Source: Nereocystis luetkeana (lineage: Eukaryota; Sar; Phaeophyceae; Laminariales; Laminariaceae). From it: a DNA stretch of 64,000 bases. Within the stretch, counting starts at the first letter, position 1, and each line of letters starts with the position of its first letter. The notes beneath the pieces are model-generated. The model searched no databases and was not told where the DNA came from. It worked only from the letters and a program-made list of their open reading frames with translations. Of this stretch, positions 35,001-41,577 are shown piece by piece. The stretch spans positions 6,823,324-6,887,323 of the forward strand of contig JARUPZ010000024.1 in assembly GCA_031213475.1 (NCBI GenBank), in the 5' to 3' direction. The position numbers and the translations under genes are program-made.

Positions 35001-37456
35001 GATGAAACTTTTACTCGCGTATTCGTTTTAGGACCGGCGCATTAAAGTGCTGGTCGGGTGGTGCAAAATAAAATCTTCCAATTATGGTATCGGGTGAGAT
35101 TTTTGAGCTCCTATTGTGAGGGGCTCAGGAACTTCTGGTGCACCCCTACCGTGGGATGGCTCATCGTGGCACCGTTTTTGGGGCACAACCTGTTTCAAAT
35201 TAGTGTGGGATGTGTTTTGCATGGAGTGGCTGAAGAATCCCGGACGAACGCAGCGCTAGCGGGTTCGCGCCGAAGTGATGCGTGCTACTGTATGGGTGGC
35301 ACCCTTTTTTTTCTTGTTGGGCTCTTTTTGCTTGCGGGGTGATCTGCACGTCACTTTACAACCTACCAGGGTGTACGTTTCAAGACAAAGCGAAACGTAC
35401 CACTCGATGAGCCATCCCAGAGCCTTCGTGTATCACGAAGAAATAACGCAAACCAGCAATGATGGCGTTCACAGCGACACTGGGCTAAGGAGGCGGGTCA
35501 GTCCCAGTGACATATTTTGGCCATAACCAGTGCTACCTCTCTTATCGTAGCAGCACTTGTCGAGTCCATAGGGGTGGTGGCACTTCTTGGTCCTAGTATG
35601 CTACGCCCGAGACAAGGATCCCCATAACTGAGGAACTGTCACCCGATGCCGCAGAGAGGGGTGGGTTCACACAGAGGGGTGGGTGCGATCGTTTTCTCAT
35701 CCGCGCCGCTAGATTTTTCCAGGACACGGGAAGGCGTACCGACGGCCCGTTACAAGGTGTTTTTTTTTTTTCTTCGGAACGACGATGCTGCCCGGCTTGC
35801 GAGAGAGCGTTCCGAAAATGCAGTGTTCGGCTTGAGAGGAGCAGCCCCTGCAGCTGTTGAGAGAAAAAAAGGGGGCGCTGAAAATCGATCGCACCCACCC
35901 TCCCTGCGCAATTCCGTGCTCAATTAACGCTCTTTGACACGTTCTACGATAATAGAGGTAGCAGATTTCCGCTAAATTAATTTATGAATGACGGGGATAC
36001 TTACCCCAAAATCGTCGGAATGCCAGCGCTGTTTCCAAAGATAGCGTTTTGGTATACTTGGGCCATGGGATTATTCACCGGGGACGCAATTAAGTTTTTG
36101 CTGGGGTCTGTTTATGGGTGAGGTATGGAGCTCCTCAAGTGAGGAGTCCTCAAAAAATTTAGGGTGAACCTCTATCGTAGAACGCCTCCTTTACAGGGCA
36201 CGAGATAGCTCATCGCGGGTTGTGCTTTCGTATTTCTCTCTGTCTCGAAGTCGACTATCGGGTGAGATTTCAGTAGAGGGCTCCATAAGTCGACAAGCCT
36301 CAACAAAAGGAGGTGCGCTCCAAGGTTAACTAGCGTGTGCACATCCCCTCTTTGGGCTTCCGAGGGGGGGGGAAACAAACCACCTTAGCACTGCTCTTGA
36401 AGATGCCCCCGCCTCAGTGCTCTGTATCGCGAGCGCTCGTTTGTTGCTCAAGTCGACTTCTTGAGGCAGCAAGGCCAAACCGTGCGCTGTCGAGGGCGTC
36501 GGGGCCGAGTGTTTCACACGAGAACATTTCAAGTTTGAGATGACTGCATTGTTGATTTCAATCCTATCCATCCTCGTGTGTGATCATATATATATATATA
36601 ACCATCACCAAAAATCAAGATTTACGGTGATGATAATTGATTTCTGTGAGTATGCAAACCAGATTTCACGATGGTATCCTGTAGTCTTGGAAAGGTGTCG
36701 TCTAGTCTTTGATCCAGAGAAAATGCGGTTTCCCGGAGAACTTGTCCAGCCGAGTCATGAGACCTTTGTGGGAAGCGCGGCGAGTGACAGGCGTGAAGCC
36801 ACCGCCTCGAGCTCGTGGCCGTGGCTTGCTTGAGCTTGGATGTTTTGATGACAGTAAAAAAGTCGAGGTCAAGCCAATTGCTTTAAAACAAACACGGTAA
36901 ATAAAGTGCTGTCAAGAAAGGACACATTGTTTTCGAGGTAGCAGAAACCAAGCCCTAAAAATGATTTGGAATATTCAGGCCAAGACAGGCTTCGACGCGA
37001 CAAAACGAAGCCCTGTCTACTCGTAAGAGGATATTTTCTTGTGGGGTAGCCGCAGATCCACTAAGTTTTGCCGCTGTACAACACCGTTACACTGCTGACA
37101 ATTCTGTGCAAAAAATCAGGGATGTTTCGTTTTCACATTTTCCCTCCGAGCAATCAAACCTAGCACTACATACAGTAGCGGTCCCTCTATAGGGCAGGTT
37201 GAGTAGTGTCGGCTGCCCGCTACATGGCGCCTTTGGAATCGCTCATCGCAGATAGATGTCGCAGATGGGGGGACACCAGTGTGCCAGCTTTCGTACTAAC
37301 AACGGTTACCGCTTTAGGGCCTGGATTGTTCACTTGCGCAAATGATACCGGCACTATAGAGGTGCATAGGTATTGTTACTGTGGAGGGCTCACCTTCGCA
37401 GTTCTCGCTCTCCCCGCGCTGCTGCCCCCGTCCACCATGCTGGCTCCGCCTCCCAT
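1..37456 (-). CDS. Cyclic-nucleotide-dependent protein kinase, PKG architecture (15 exons seen, 3' part outside window)
   Basis: Serine/threonine kinase of the AGC class controlled by cAMP or cGMP. Exons, complement of join(1..65, 4460..4545, 7646..7752, 9631..9715, 12060..12127, 16036..16130, 17623..17881, 19886..20043, 21921..22081, 23512..23664, 24093..24124, 26757..26833, 28881..28948, 33430..33492, 37394..37456). Total 1540 bp, 513 codons plus one base, no stop, and every junction keeps frame with GT-AG borders. Layout: residues 1-21 myristoylation-like start MGGGAS; 22-65 charged coiled coil; about 105-225 first cNMP-binding domain with cassette GELALMYNNPRAAT; about 255-398 second domain with cassette GELALMSDETRKAT; kinase from about 418, with Gly loop GKGAFG (429-433), ATP lysine 450 in FALKM, helix-C glutamate 469, and hinge LEALMGGE. 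The catalytic loop and C-lobe lie left of position 1. Regulatory and catalytic parts on one chain is PKG layout; nucleotide preference is uncertain. The first two exons are the least certain. Confidence 0.93.
330..620. repeat. Family A dispersed repeat, partial
   Basis: Shares ggcattgtagggatgcgagg, ggcgcaagccaatatctacc and aaggcacccaagaggcagct words with the long copies at 9870 and 30635, in the opposite orientation. Confidence 0.7.
1061..1171. mobile_element. Family B inverted-repeat element (MITE)
   Basis: Ends tattacgggggaccctagtt and its near-complement at the right end; ~110 bp, internal AT-rich core. Termini are flanked by TA, as expected for Tc1/mariner-related miniature transposons. 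No coding capacity. Confidence 0.8.
1508..1608. repeat. TGAC tetranucleotide array
   Basis: About 20 units of ctga/tgac, slightly interrupted. Frames on both strands read as QSVS-type peptides and are not genes. Confidence 0.9.
2478..2585. repeat. Family C hairpin repeat, degraded
   Basis: Shows gctgctgtcccatttggggg and ggactgcagttttagaaggg, diverged versions of the paired arms seen intact at 41676. Confidence 0.55.
2975..3140. repeat. ATCTGTATG-type tandem repeat
   Basis: Imperfect ~10-bp repeats of gatctgtatgat over 165 bp. Confidence 0.8.
3990..4232. mobile_element. Family D inverted-repeat element (~245 bp)
   Basis: Ends ggcgttccacgatggaggtt and acctctgtcgcagaacgc are inverted copies of each other. 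The core includes cctcacccggaaactgac and cccatggcccaag words shared with seven other copies in the window. Non-coding. Confidence 0.78.
4460..4545 (-). CDS. Kinase exon 14: helix C
   Basis: Encodes NHILEERRLLMELDHPFILK then LHCSFQDS, the subdomain III-IV region of an AGC kinase with the HPFI motif. Acceptor cctctcccag, donor CCAG|gtacgt, exit phase 2. Confidence 0.95.
5797..5880. repeat. 28-30 bp tandem repeat, 3 units
   Basis: gagtggcctacacaaacaa recurs three times. Confidence 0.8.
7050..7510 (+). repeat. GGGAT pentanucleotide satellite
   Basis: About 450 bp of tgggatggga with single-base variants, G-rich on the plus strand. Gives spurious WDGMG and PIPSHP open frames. Confidence 0.95.
7646..7752 (-). 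CDS. Kinase exon 13: glycine loop and ATP lysine
   Basis: Encodes KGAFGSVKLVLHKPTGKAFA then LKMQGKKAIVANELQ: kinase subdomains I and II, with the Gly loop and Lys450. Acceptor cgtctgcag, donor CAG|gtaagc. Confidence 0.95.
7753..9630 (-). other. Kinase intron 12 and its contents
   Basis: 1.9 kb. Contains a 23-bp G tract at 8861-8883 and GATC-word repeats at 9250-9292. A donor-like cgcaaag|gtaagc near 8570 (minus strand) has no exon that fits the frame. Otherwise nothing recognised. Confidence 0.65.
8861..8883 (+). repeat. 23-bp G tract
   Basis: Uninterrupted G run. Runs of 10-30 G or C recur throughout the window. Confidence 0.95.
9631..9715 (-). CDS. Kinase exon 12: linker into kinase domain
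   Basis: Encodes a short polar linker (KCTGPSTGRKGDHH), then DILPGDLRVIRRLG, the first strand of the kinase N-lobe. Acceptor tgctctcag, donor CTAG|gtgagg. The phases 0 and 1 fit exons 11 and 13; the split Gly completes LGKGAFG. Confidence 0.88.
9870..10385. repeat. Family A dispersed repeat, ~515 bp copy
   Basis: Begins ggtgtactcatggtcatgca and runs through cctcgcatccctacaatgcc, gggtgccttaccatacacct and accctggttgtctagctcac to accaacgccaacccaacct. It aligns along its length with 30635-31165. No protein is recognised in it. Confidence 0.78.
10965..11590. repeat. ~170-bp minisatellite, about 4 units
   Basis: Markers gggaacctagccctggggaa, gggcggtgaac and gagggaacccagccct recur at about 150-180 bp spacing, each followed by a pyrimidine/purine-rich block. 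GC-rich compared with its surroundings. Confidence 0.8.
11612..11809 (+). other. Coding-like island inside kinase intron 11
   Basis: A stop-free plus-strand stretch of 65 codons, without ATG, reads NLGNENLDASAEQELLYKLA and DICKDLNRHYRRVVGDVARA. It has an amphipathic-helix pattern and codon use unlike the neighbouring repeats. The minus strand is also partly open, between acceptor- and donor-like sites. I do not recognise a family. It could be an exon of a nested gene, a captured gene fragment, or chance. Confidence 0.3.
12060..12127 (-). CDS. Kinase exon 11: C-helix of domain B
   Basis: Encodes REDFFKMLGPLEEVMAKAAG, matching the DR..F...LGPLEE helix that follows the second nucleotide site in PKG and PKA regulators. 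Acceptor ctgctcag, donor GAG|gtgtgt, exit phase 0. Confidence 0.92.
12451..12692. mobile_element. Family D element
   Basis: Ends gtgttctacgatagaggttc and tacctctatcgtagaacg; same core as the copy at 3990. Confidence 0.8.
12816..13072. mobile_element. Family G element with GTGGGCGTAAAAC-type ends
   Basis: Left end catattgtgggcgtagaacc and right end gtttacgcccatattgtgca are inverted copies; ~255 bp, non-coding. Confidence 0.65.
13955..14185. repeat. Family A, two partial copies in tandem
   Basis: The words gtcccggcattgtagggatg and gtcccggcattgtaggggtg occur about 123 bp apart, each followed by an acggccatgca-like end. Confidence 0.7.
15664..15775. mobile_element. Family B inverted-repeat element
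   Basis: Same ends and same core words (ggacctatggtatacataaaa ... ttggtc) as the copy at 1061, about 112 bp. Confidence 0.8.
16036..16130 (-). CDS. Kinase exon 10: phosphate-binding cassette B
   Basis: Encodes PGSYFGELALMSDETRKATC followed by VALGTTVCLSL. Glu352 and Arg361 are the expected ribose- and phosphate-binding residues. The residue after the Arg is Lys, where animal PKG has Thr and PKA has Ala. Acceptor gggcacag, donor CTTG|gtgagt. Confidence 0.95.
16131..17622 (-). other. Kinase intron 9 and its contents
   Basis: 1.5 kb, dominated by a ~54-bp minisatellite (16190-16740). The remaining 16.75-17.6 kb shows a C tract (17160-17173) and nothing else I can name. Confidence 0.65.
16190..16740. 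repeat. ~54-bp minisatellite, about 10 units
   Basis: Units such as ggctagatgttgcagctagt plus gggtgactacaagtcggcga plus ctagtgcttagtt, diverged by point changes. Confidence 0.88.
17623..17881 (-). CDS. Kinase exon 9: domain B with Ala/Gly-rich loop
   Basis: Encodes ELEQLSNALDDETFSSGECI, VRQGETGDAFYIVQSGAISV, then a ~40-residue Ala/Gly-rich stretch before LTVLK. The core is an unmistakable second cNMP domain. The low-complexity stretch lies between strands 4 and 5, where animal PKG also has a loop. Entry phase 1, exit phase 2 at AA|gtgagt. Confidence 0.93.
18350..18458. mobile_element. Family B inverted-repeat element, opposite orientation
   Basis: Core reads gttagtaaaaatggtttaat, the complement of the copy at 1061, so this copy is inverted. 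TIRs about 28 bp. Confidence 0.8.
19185..19298. repeat. 59-bp direct duplication
   Basis: cattatgtatatgggcccca to ctagcactatgttgtcac is repeated immediately, with three differences. Confidence 0.9.
19494..19580. repeat. Family C hairpin repeat
   Basis: Arms ctgcaggcccgtttaggaga and tgtccccaaaacgggactcc flank an AT-rich centre. Confidence 0.6.
19886..20043 (-). CDS. Kinase exon 8: end of domain A, start of domain B
   Basis: Encodes LRAAEDCKLWSIKRRAVRAI and onward to HLKDKLSE. The DCKLWSIKRR segment matches the conserved V.LWAIDR strand and helix closing a cNMP domain. The following helix (RTLARRKELLSNV) links to the second domain. Entry phase 2, exit phase 1. Confidence 0.93.
20119..20175. 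repeat. GATCA pentanucleotide array
   Basis: cagatcagatcagatcagat run of about ten units, the last ones degraded. Confidence 0.92.
20264..20592. mobile_element. Two adjacent family G elements
   Basis: tatcgtgggcgcaaaacatc at the left, tgttttccgcccacattgtg in the middle, and gttttacgtctacatcgtgc at the right. The halves share tgtagcac...accgaatcgag...gctgtcg words, suggesting a tandem pair sharing the middle end. Confidence 0.6.
21921..22081 (-). CDS. Kinase exon 7: phosphate-binding cassette A
   Basis: Continues the first domain: NDQGEDFYVVEEGAL, then GESFGELALMYNNPRAA. Glu194 would bind the ribose 2'-OH and Arg203 the cyclic phosphate. The residue after that Arg is Ala, as in PKA regulatory subunits; animal PKG has Thr. 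Acceptor aaccgcag, donor AC|gtgagt, exit phase 2. Confidence 0.95.
22160..22305. repeat. 25-bp tandem repeat, 6 units
   Basis: cgtttcatccgactagcccg and close variants. Confidence 0.88.
22845..23175. repeat. TAG trinucleotide array interrupted by family B element
   Basis: Blocks 22845-22905 and 23033-23175 of tagtagtag with rare CAG/TCG variants. Confidence 0.92.
22909..23032. mobile_element. Family B element inside a TAG array
   Basis: Inverted copy (ttacgggggaccatagtcaa ... ataactatggtccctcgtaa) lying between two blocks of TAG repeats. It is longer than its relatives because of small internal expansions. Confidence 0.8.
23512..23664 (-). CDS. Kinase exon 6: start of first cNMP-binding domain
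   Basis: Encodes AVPKPHDTNELILRAIEHS, then FKKCGNDDLQTLAEAF and FEKGAQVITQ, the opening helices and first strand of a cyclic-nucleotide-binding domain (compare the LI..AI..N.FLK pattern of PKG). Acceptor cgccgcag, donor CAG|gtacgg, phases 0/0, 51 codons. Confidence 0.92.
24093..24124 (-). CDS. Kinase exon 5: 32-bp microexon
   Basis: Acceptor tcgacag and a strong donor CTG|gtaagt bound 32 bp encoding, with the split codon, VFTENTSSRKL. Its length (2 modulo 3) is exactly what is needed to connect exon 4 (phase 1) to exon 6 (phase 0), which is the main support for so short an exon. Confidence 0.8.
25778..25889. mobile_element. Family B element, degraded
   Basis: Recognisable tattacggggga left end and gttactatgcccccccgag right end, with more mismatches than other copies. 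Confidence 0.65.
26757..26833 (-). CDS. Kinase exon 4: linker
   Basis: Acceptor cctcgcag, donor CGAG|gtaagg. Encodes a Ser/Thr-rich then basic linker (NLGPTSNSTTK, then MAGHSLTKRKAAGR). Entry phase 2 and exit phase 1 fit exons 3 and 5 exactly. The basic stretch is where a pseudosubstrate could sit, but no clear RRxA motif is seen. Confidence 0.75.
28275..28373. repeat. Family C hairpin repeat
   Basis: Arms cagcagtcccgctttgggga and ccctcaaaacgggactgcag are inverted; centre ctcaaatttcaagcggttt. Confidence 0.75.
28436..28680. mobile_element. Family D element
   Basis: Ends ggcgttctacgatagagctt and acacctctatcgcagaac. It lies about 60 bp from a family C hairpin (28275-28373). Confidence 0.78.
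28881..28948 (-). CDS. Kinase exon 3: coiled coil
   Basis: Pyrimidine-rich acceptor (cccctgcag) and donor GCAAG|gtgagc enclose TLEQAKDEIRQLRQLIRVIA, a strongly helical segment with Leu/Ile spaced as in a coiled coil. Ends in phase 2; the split codon AG|G gives Arg65. Confidence 0.78.
29374..29622. mobile_element. Family D element, inverted
   Basis: Core reads in the opposite direction (ccatgggattattcgccgcg); right end cttctatcgtagaacgcc. Confidence 0.78.
29995..30150. mobile_element. Family G element
   Basis: gaacaatatagcgtcccaac and gctgtcgacaccttgtgg match the 20.3 kb copies; right end attgttttacgcccacattg precedes a G tract. Confidence 0.6.
30350..30442. repeat. Family C hairpin repeat
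   Basis: gccgcagtcccgttttgggg and cccccaaacggaactgaagt arms around aagtttgagtgtg. Confidence 0.75.
30635..31165. repeat. Family A dispersed repeat, ~530 bp copy
   Basis: Starts at a G-rich tract followed by tatcatacatggccgtagtc and ends agacaccaacccaacttatc. With the 9870 copy it defines the family length. Confidence 0.78.
31445..31690. repeat. ~75-bp tandem repeat, 3 units
   Basis: Each unit: aggggtggccccacaggagc, gagcaatgccttac, and gcgccttattgtttcgggt or close variants. Confidence 0.85.
31801..32058. mobile_element. Family D element
   Basis: Ends ggcgttctacgatagatagagg (small internal duplication of the GATA word) and cctctatcgtagaacg, with two A/T-run expansions inside. Confidence 0.78.
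33430..33492 (-). CDS. Kinase exon 2: coiled-coil start
   Basis: Acceptor aaacacag, then 21 codons LRMEQVHDMVEG...VEDIK, donor AAG|gtgcga, phases 0 and 0. It joins in frame to exon 3 to give a charged helix typical of the dimerising N-terminus of PKG. It contains two Met codons, so translation could alternatively begin here (ATG at 33486) if exon 1 is wrong. Confidence 0.65.
34165..34415. mobile_element. Family D element, degraded
   Basis: Core (ggctcctcacttcacc ... gaggaaccccgtcagtca) recognisable, outer ends lost or diverged. Confidence 0.65.
34482..34737. mobile_element. Family D element, inverted relative to its neighbour
   Basis: Left end gcgttctacgatggaggtgg, right end gtgaacctctatcatacata then acaacgcc. 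Lies ~65 bp from the degraded copy in the opposite orientation. Confidence 0.75.
35938..36186. mobile_element. Family D element
   Basis: Ends acgttctacgataatagagg and aacctctatcgtagaacgcc; same orientation as the copy at 34482. Confidence 0.78.
37394..37456 (-). CDS. Kinase exon 1: start codon and myristoylation-like N-terminus
   Basis: ATG at 37456-37454 opens 21 codons reading MGGGASMVDGGSSAG and ending in AAG|gtgagc, phase 0. Gly2 and Ser6 match the MGxxxS N-myristoylation pattern, which would place the kinase at a membrane. Assignment rests on the donor, the phase match to exon 2 and the absence of a better start. Sequence just upstream also has an acceptor-like ttctcaacag, so a 5' UTR intron is possible. 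Confidence 0.6.
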
Positions 37457-37548
37457 GCGGAACTCCGGCGTCGCGCCACGTGCGTGGCGCCTGAAACTGT
37501 TGAGAAGGCCCACTGATGTAAGCAGACGAGAAAGTGTGAGACGGTACC

Positions 37549-37560
37549 GATTAAAATAGC
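37549..37560 (-). promoter_or_regulatory. Possible TATA-like element of the kinase gene
   Basis: Reading the minus strand, gctattttaatc lies about 95 bp upstream of the proposed ATG. It is the only TATA-like word close to exon 1; no transcript evidence is available. Confidence 0.25.
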
Positions 37561-38329
37561 ATGCATAGTTGGTATCCTACGTTGTCGATATGAATTTGAT
37601 ACTCGATACCATACGCGTATAAATGCAACGTCATGGAAGCTTTCGGTCAGTATCAGTGTCTATGACAAAAGGCACCGGGGTGCCTAGGGGTGGGGGGTGG
37701 AGGGGAAATCCCGCTCGATACGCAGGAATATATCGAACTGCCGATACCTCGAACGATATATCGAACGTTCGAGACGATATACGATATTTCGATTTTTCGA
37801 TTTTTCGATCATATATGTCGAACTTTTGGATACGATAACCTCTTCTTGTCCTCTTGCCTTCCGTCTGGCCTTCTTGTGACTGTGACGTCCTCGTCTTGGT
37901 CCATCAGCTGGACAGAGCTTTGGACTGATCGTATCAGCAAACAGCAACCTTGTCCTCAGGACTCGGCCTGCGCCCTGAGCGCATGTTTGCTTCGTTTTTC
38001 TGCCTTTTGTTTTTCTTTCTCTCTTATTAATAATTAATAGTGCTTTAACATTTTCTTATTCATTTTCATTTTTTTTTCATCATTTTATTTTCTTTTGAGT
38101 GTGCTTATAATACCTTGGACATGTTCCTGGTGTCATTTGGCTGCAAGTGATACGGGGTGGTATGCCACATCGCCACAGCTCGTTAGTGCAGCTTCCCTTA
38201 CGGACTGGTATGATACTGCCGTGCGTACTATTTCGTGCTTGTTTGGTTTCTCCGATCGAGGCGCATTTTTGTATACGGCCTGTTTTTATGACCAAGAGGC
38301 AGGATTTCAGGGAAACGAGCTAATGTGAG

Positions 38330-38392
38330 ATCATCATCATCATCATCATCATGATGAGGATCATCATCATGATCATCATTATCATCGAAAAA
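38330..38392. repeat. ATC trinucleotide array
   Basis: atcatcatcatcatc with two GAT interruptions, in the divergent spacer. Confidence 0.9.
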
Positions 38393-39162
38393 TATTTACG
38401 ACATGTCGAACTTTCGATACGATATCCAACACTATCAATGCTGGAGGCAGATCTTCGACAGCGGAGAGCAAGTGTCAACTCAGCTAAACACGTCGGTGAA
38501 GCAGTTCAGTTCAAGGTCAGAAGCAATCAAACCAGACTATATACCTGCAGGTGGTGGTGGGGGTAGGGATGGGGACGGGGAGCGCGCGAACGTGCGGAGA
38601 TTGCTGCGTTCCTATGAATCGAAAGGCCCGAGGAAACACGCTCCATAGGCGTCGGCACTTCGACAATAATTAATTGAAATCACTGATTTTGTTGACCGCG
38701 CTCTCGCTCGTGGGAGTTCGTACAGAGGCGAAAATGTTCACGGAGGCGCAAATCGATTACAATCTCTAATGCCCCAGGAGCCTCCGTTCCATCTCTCTGG
38801 GGGCCAATAAATACTCCAATTCCGCTTCTTTGGCTCATCCCCCTTGAACGCGTTCCCCCCTTGGCTCGCCCTCCTGTACACAATACTCCGCGCATTATCG
38901 TGCTTCTCGTGTTCGTTTTGCTTTGCGTGGGACGGAAGAGGGTTGCCCAGGGGTGAGGCAAACACTACGCCTGAACTGGTGGCATGCTTCTCACAGTGGG
39001 CATGGTCGGGGCTCACACGTACACGACGTACTGCTGTAGCGTCGACGGGCGTCGGCGTCTAAAACATATTGCAGGACTATTTCCGACCCCCTCTCTTGCT
39101 AGACGTTCCTGTCGCCGGTGTGCACTCACTGGACCAAGTTCTTCGGCGTCAGACTCCGGCTC

Positions 39163-39164
<2 letters not shown>

Positions 39165-39239
<75 letters not shown>
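39165..39239 (+). repeat. CAG array, about 24 units
   Basis: Pure cag run ~1.2 kb upstream of the cyclophilin ATG. Frames read poly-Gln, poly-Ser or poly-Ala; no flanking coding support. Confidence 0.93.
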
Positions 39240-39241
<2 letters not shown>

Positions 39242-40359
39242 GCTCCCCGTGTTGTACCCCTTGAAAGTTTGCACGCGTCCAGGAAGAGACGGATGATACC
39301 AGCTGTACGTTATACGCGTACGTGTATATATACCTGGTACGAGTTACTGTTGTGCCATGTACGGGTGCTACTACTCGTACCCCGGCCGGTGGTGTTGGAG
39401 GTGCTGGTGGTGCTGGTGGTGCTGCTGCCTGTCTACCACGTTTTTTGGAACGTGGCTGGAGGTGACCCCCTTCGCTTTGGACGAAGGCCGCCGTGGCCGC
39501 GCTCCGCTGCACCACCCGCGCCGTGCAGTTGGCACCTCGCCCGCCAAACCAGCTCTAACTGCTGCTACTGCTGCTGCTGCTGCTGCTGCTTGTTCCACTG
39601 CTGCCCATAGACCAAGCTTTTCAGAGCGTAGCTGGCGAGGAGGCCCCTGCTGGCTGCCAGTCGCTTTGAACAGACCGCGGCAGCAGTGGCCGAGCTCGGT
39701 CAAACCTACACCCACCCACGCGTGCCTTCCGACTGGTGCCTTGCCCACCAAAGCAGCTACAATACTATACCTCGAATTGTAGCTCTATCTGATGATTGAT
39801 GAGGATGAAGATGCTGAGAAGTTATATATTCCCCTCCCCCGCTCCCCCCGCTCCCTCCCCCTCCCCGCCACCCCGCCGTCTAAAAATTAGTTCGAAGTAA
39901 GTTAGCCGGCGGCTACGTGGCGTCAGCCTTCGTACTTTTTACCACTTTGGGACGGAATATAAGGGTCGTTTAATCAATAATATGAGCATTAAAAGTGTTT
40001 CTTATTTTAACGCTCAGAGTTGTACGACGATTGGACCGTTTTTTTCCAGCCGAGCCGATCGCGCCCGAACAAAAAAACACCACCCACGAATAGATATCAT
40101 CCTCCGATACATACGAGCAAGCAACTCCGAGGGTATCACAGGGAGACTTTATTGAGGGCTGTCTGGGGGGTCGAGGTTTTTTTCATACTACTGCTGCAGG
40201 CGGAACCTCGCGGGGATGACTTGCCGTCCAAATACCCGGCCTTGCGGTTTGGTGCACGTTCGTCAGCCGACGTTGTCGTAGACTGTCGAAATTTGAAATT
40301 TTGAATTTAAATGTGCTTGGAAGTGGCAGTTTCATCTTTGCGCTGGGGTTTCCAACAGA

Positions 40360-40366
40360 TATATAG
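40360..40366 (+). promoter_or_regulatory. TATA-box candidate for the cyclophilin gene
   Basis: TATATAG, 58 bp upstream of the ATG, followed by a pyrimidine-rich tactctccccc about 25-30 bp downstream that could be the transcription start. Confidence 0.45.
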
Positions 40367-40423
40367 CGTTTACTCTCCCCCGAACTGCATCGCGTGTGTT
40401 CTACGCACGAAGAGGCAAACAAC

Positions 40424-40816
40424 ATGCTGCTACGAAGACTTGCCCTGTGGGTACTAGCTGTGGCCCCAGCGTCGTTGACGACATGCTTCGTGGTTCCACC
40501 TGGCGTTCGGCGTCCGTTAGAAGCAGTCTTTCAGGGTGACAGACTAAGTTCTGTCAGAGGGAGGACGCAAAGGGTTGCAACATCAGCAGCATCAGGAGCA
40601 GTACGGGTTGCTGCAGCGCAACACACCCCATCGTGCGATAGAGAGGATGCTCACGCCGCCACCACGAGAACGGGATTTGTGCTTGCTGGAGGGAGGGTGG
40701 TCGTAGCGGCTTCTGCCGCAGTGACTACGGCTGCTGCCGTTGCTGCTGCTGTGGCGGTGCCATCAGCTATGGCTGCTGAGCGAGAGCCCGAGATAACGTC
40801 GAAATGCTTCATAGAG
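40424..40816 (+). CDS. Cyclophilin exon 1: tripartite targeting sequence
   Basis: 131 codons from MLLRRLALWVLAVAP to ITSKCFIE, donor GAG|gtcagt. Carries the ER signal peptide, plastid transit region and lumen-transfer domain (AASAAVTTAAAVAAAVAVPS then AMA|AE). The mature protein would begin near Ala118. Confidence 0.93.
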
Positions 40817-41382
40817 GTCAGTCGGACAGGTCTGTCACCCAGTCAGCGCTATCATGAGATCCGCTCTCTGGTGCGGCATTACGACGAGAAGCAGCAGTGG
40901 TGCAAGGTAGTGTAGGTCATCCCCAGCGAATTGATAGACACTACATGCAGCATTGAACGGTTGGACCGGCCCGGGTGCCGCGGTAGCGCCTTTCTCCCCC
41001 GAAAAAGGATCGTGTCTCGTGTATCAGAAGATTCATCGCTGCTGTTGTTGGTGCGCATGTTTCTCGACAATGTCCCCTCATCATGCTTCGTTTTTTGTTG
41101 CGTATGATGATATGTGCGTCTTGTTGCTAAATAATGTTCCAGCATCAATCCCGGTACTCTGTACTCTGTAGCTCGTACGCATTGCAGCTATCTGCGAGGG
41201 TCGTTGTTGGACGATGGCCGTCTACGTAGTGCGTCTTATGTGTTGAACAGGCAGATGTCTTGCCTCTGGCTTACAAACAGTCGACCGACCGCTGCTACTG
41301 CTACTGCTGCTACTACTACTACTACTACTACCAATACTACTATTAATACTACTACTACTACTACTACTGCTACTACTATTAA

Positions 41383-41428
<46 letters not shown>

Positions 41429-41507
41429 GTTAATACTACTACTACTACTGCTACTGCTACTACTGCTGCTACTACTACCAATACTACTATTACTACTATT
41501 ACTACTA

Positions 41508-41545
<38 letters not shown>

Positions 41546-41546
41546 G

Positions 41547-41577
<31 letters not shown>

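Larger units (their letters stand above)
33493..37393 (-). other. Kinase intron 1 and its contents
   Basis: 3.9 kb. Contains three family D copies (34165-34415 degenerate, 34482-34737, 35938-36186) and G/C tracts. A minus-strand open frame at 36326-36571 begins with ATG and ends at a donor-like site, but its phase does not fit the gene. Nothing recognised at 33.5-34.1, 35.2-35.9 and 36.6-37.2 kb. Confidence 0.6.
37561..40359. other. Divergent intergenic spacer between kinase and cyclophilin genes
   Basis: About 2.8 kb that should contain both promoters. Holds AT-rich ATATCGAA words (37730-37820), an ATC array (38330-38392), a CAG array (39165-39239) and CTG/CTGGTGG runs (39395-39430, 39560-39602). 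No additional gene is supported. Confidence 0.6.

Noticed and set aside
36326-36571. Minus-strand ATG-started open frame ending at a donor-like AAG|gtggtt, considered as kinase exon 1 or 2
   Set aside because: Its exit phase (2) does not fit exon 2 or 3 of the kinase, and no acceptor near exon 2 gives the needed base. Exon 1 at 37394-37456 joins cleanly without it.
38984-39782. Poly-Gln/poly-Ser/poly-Ala frames of up to 208 codons
   Set aside because: Depend on the CAG and CTG runs; no conserved flanking domain and no splice logic.
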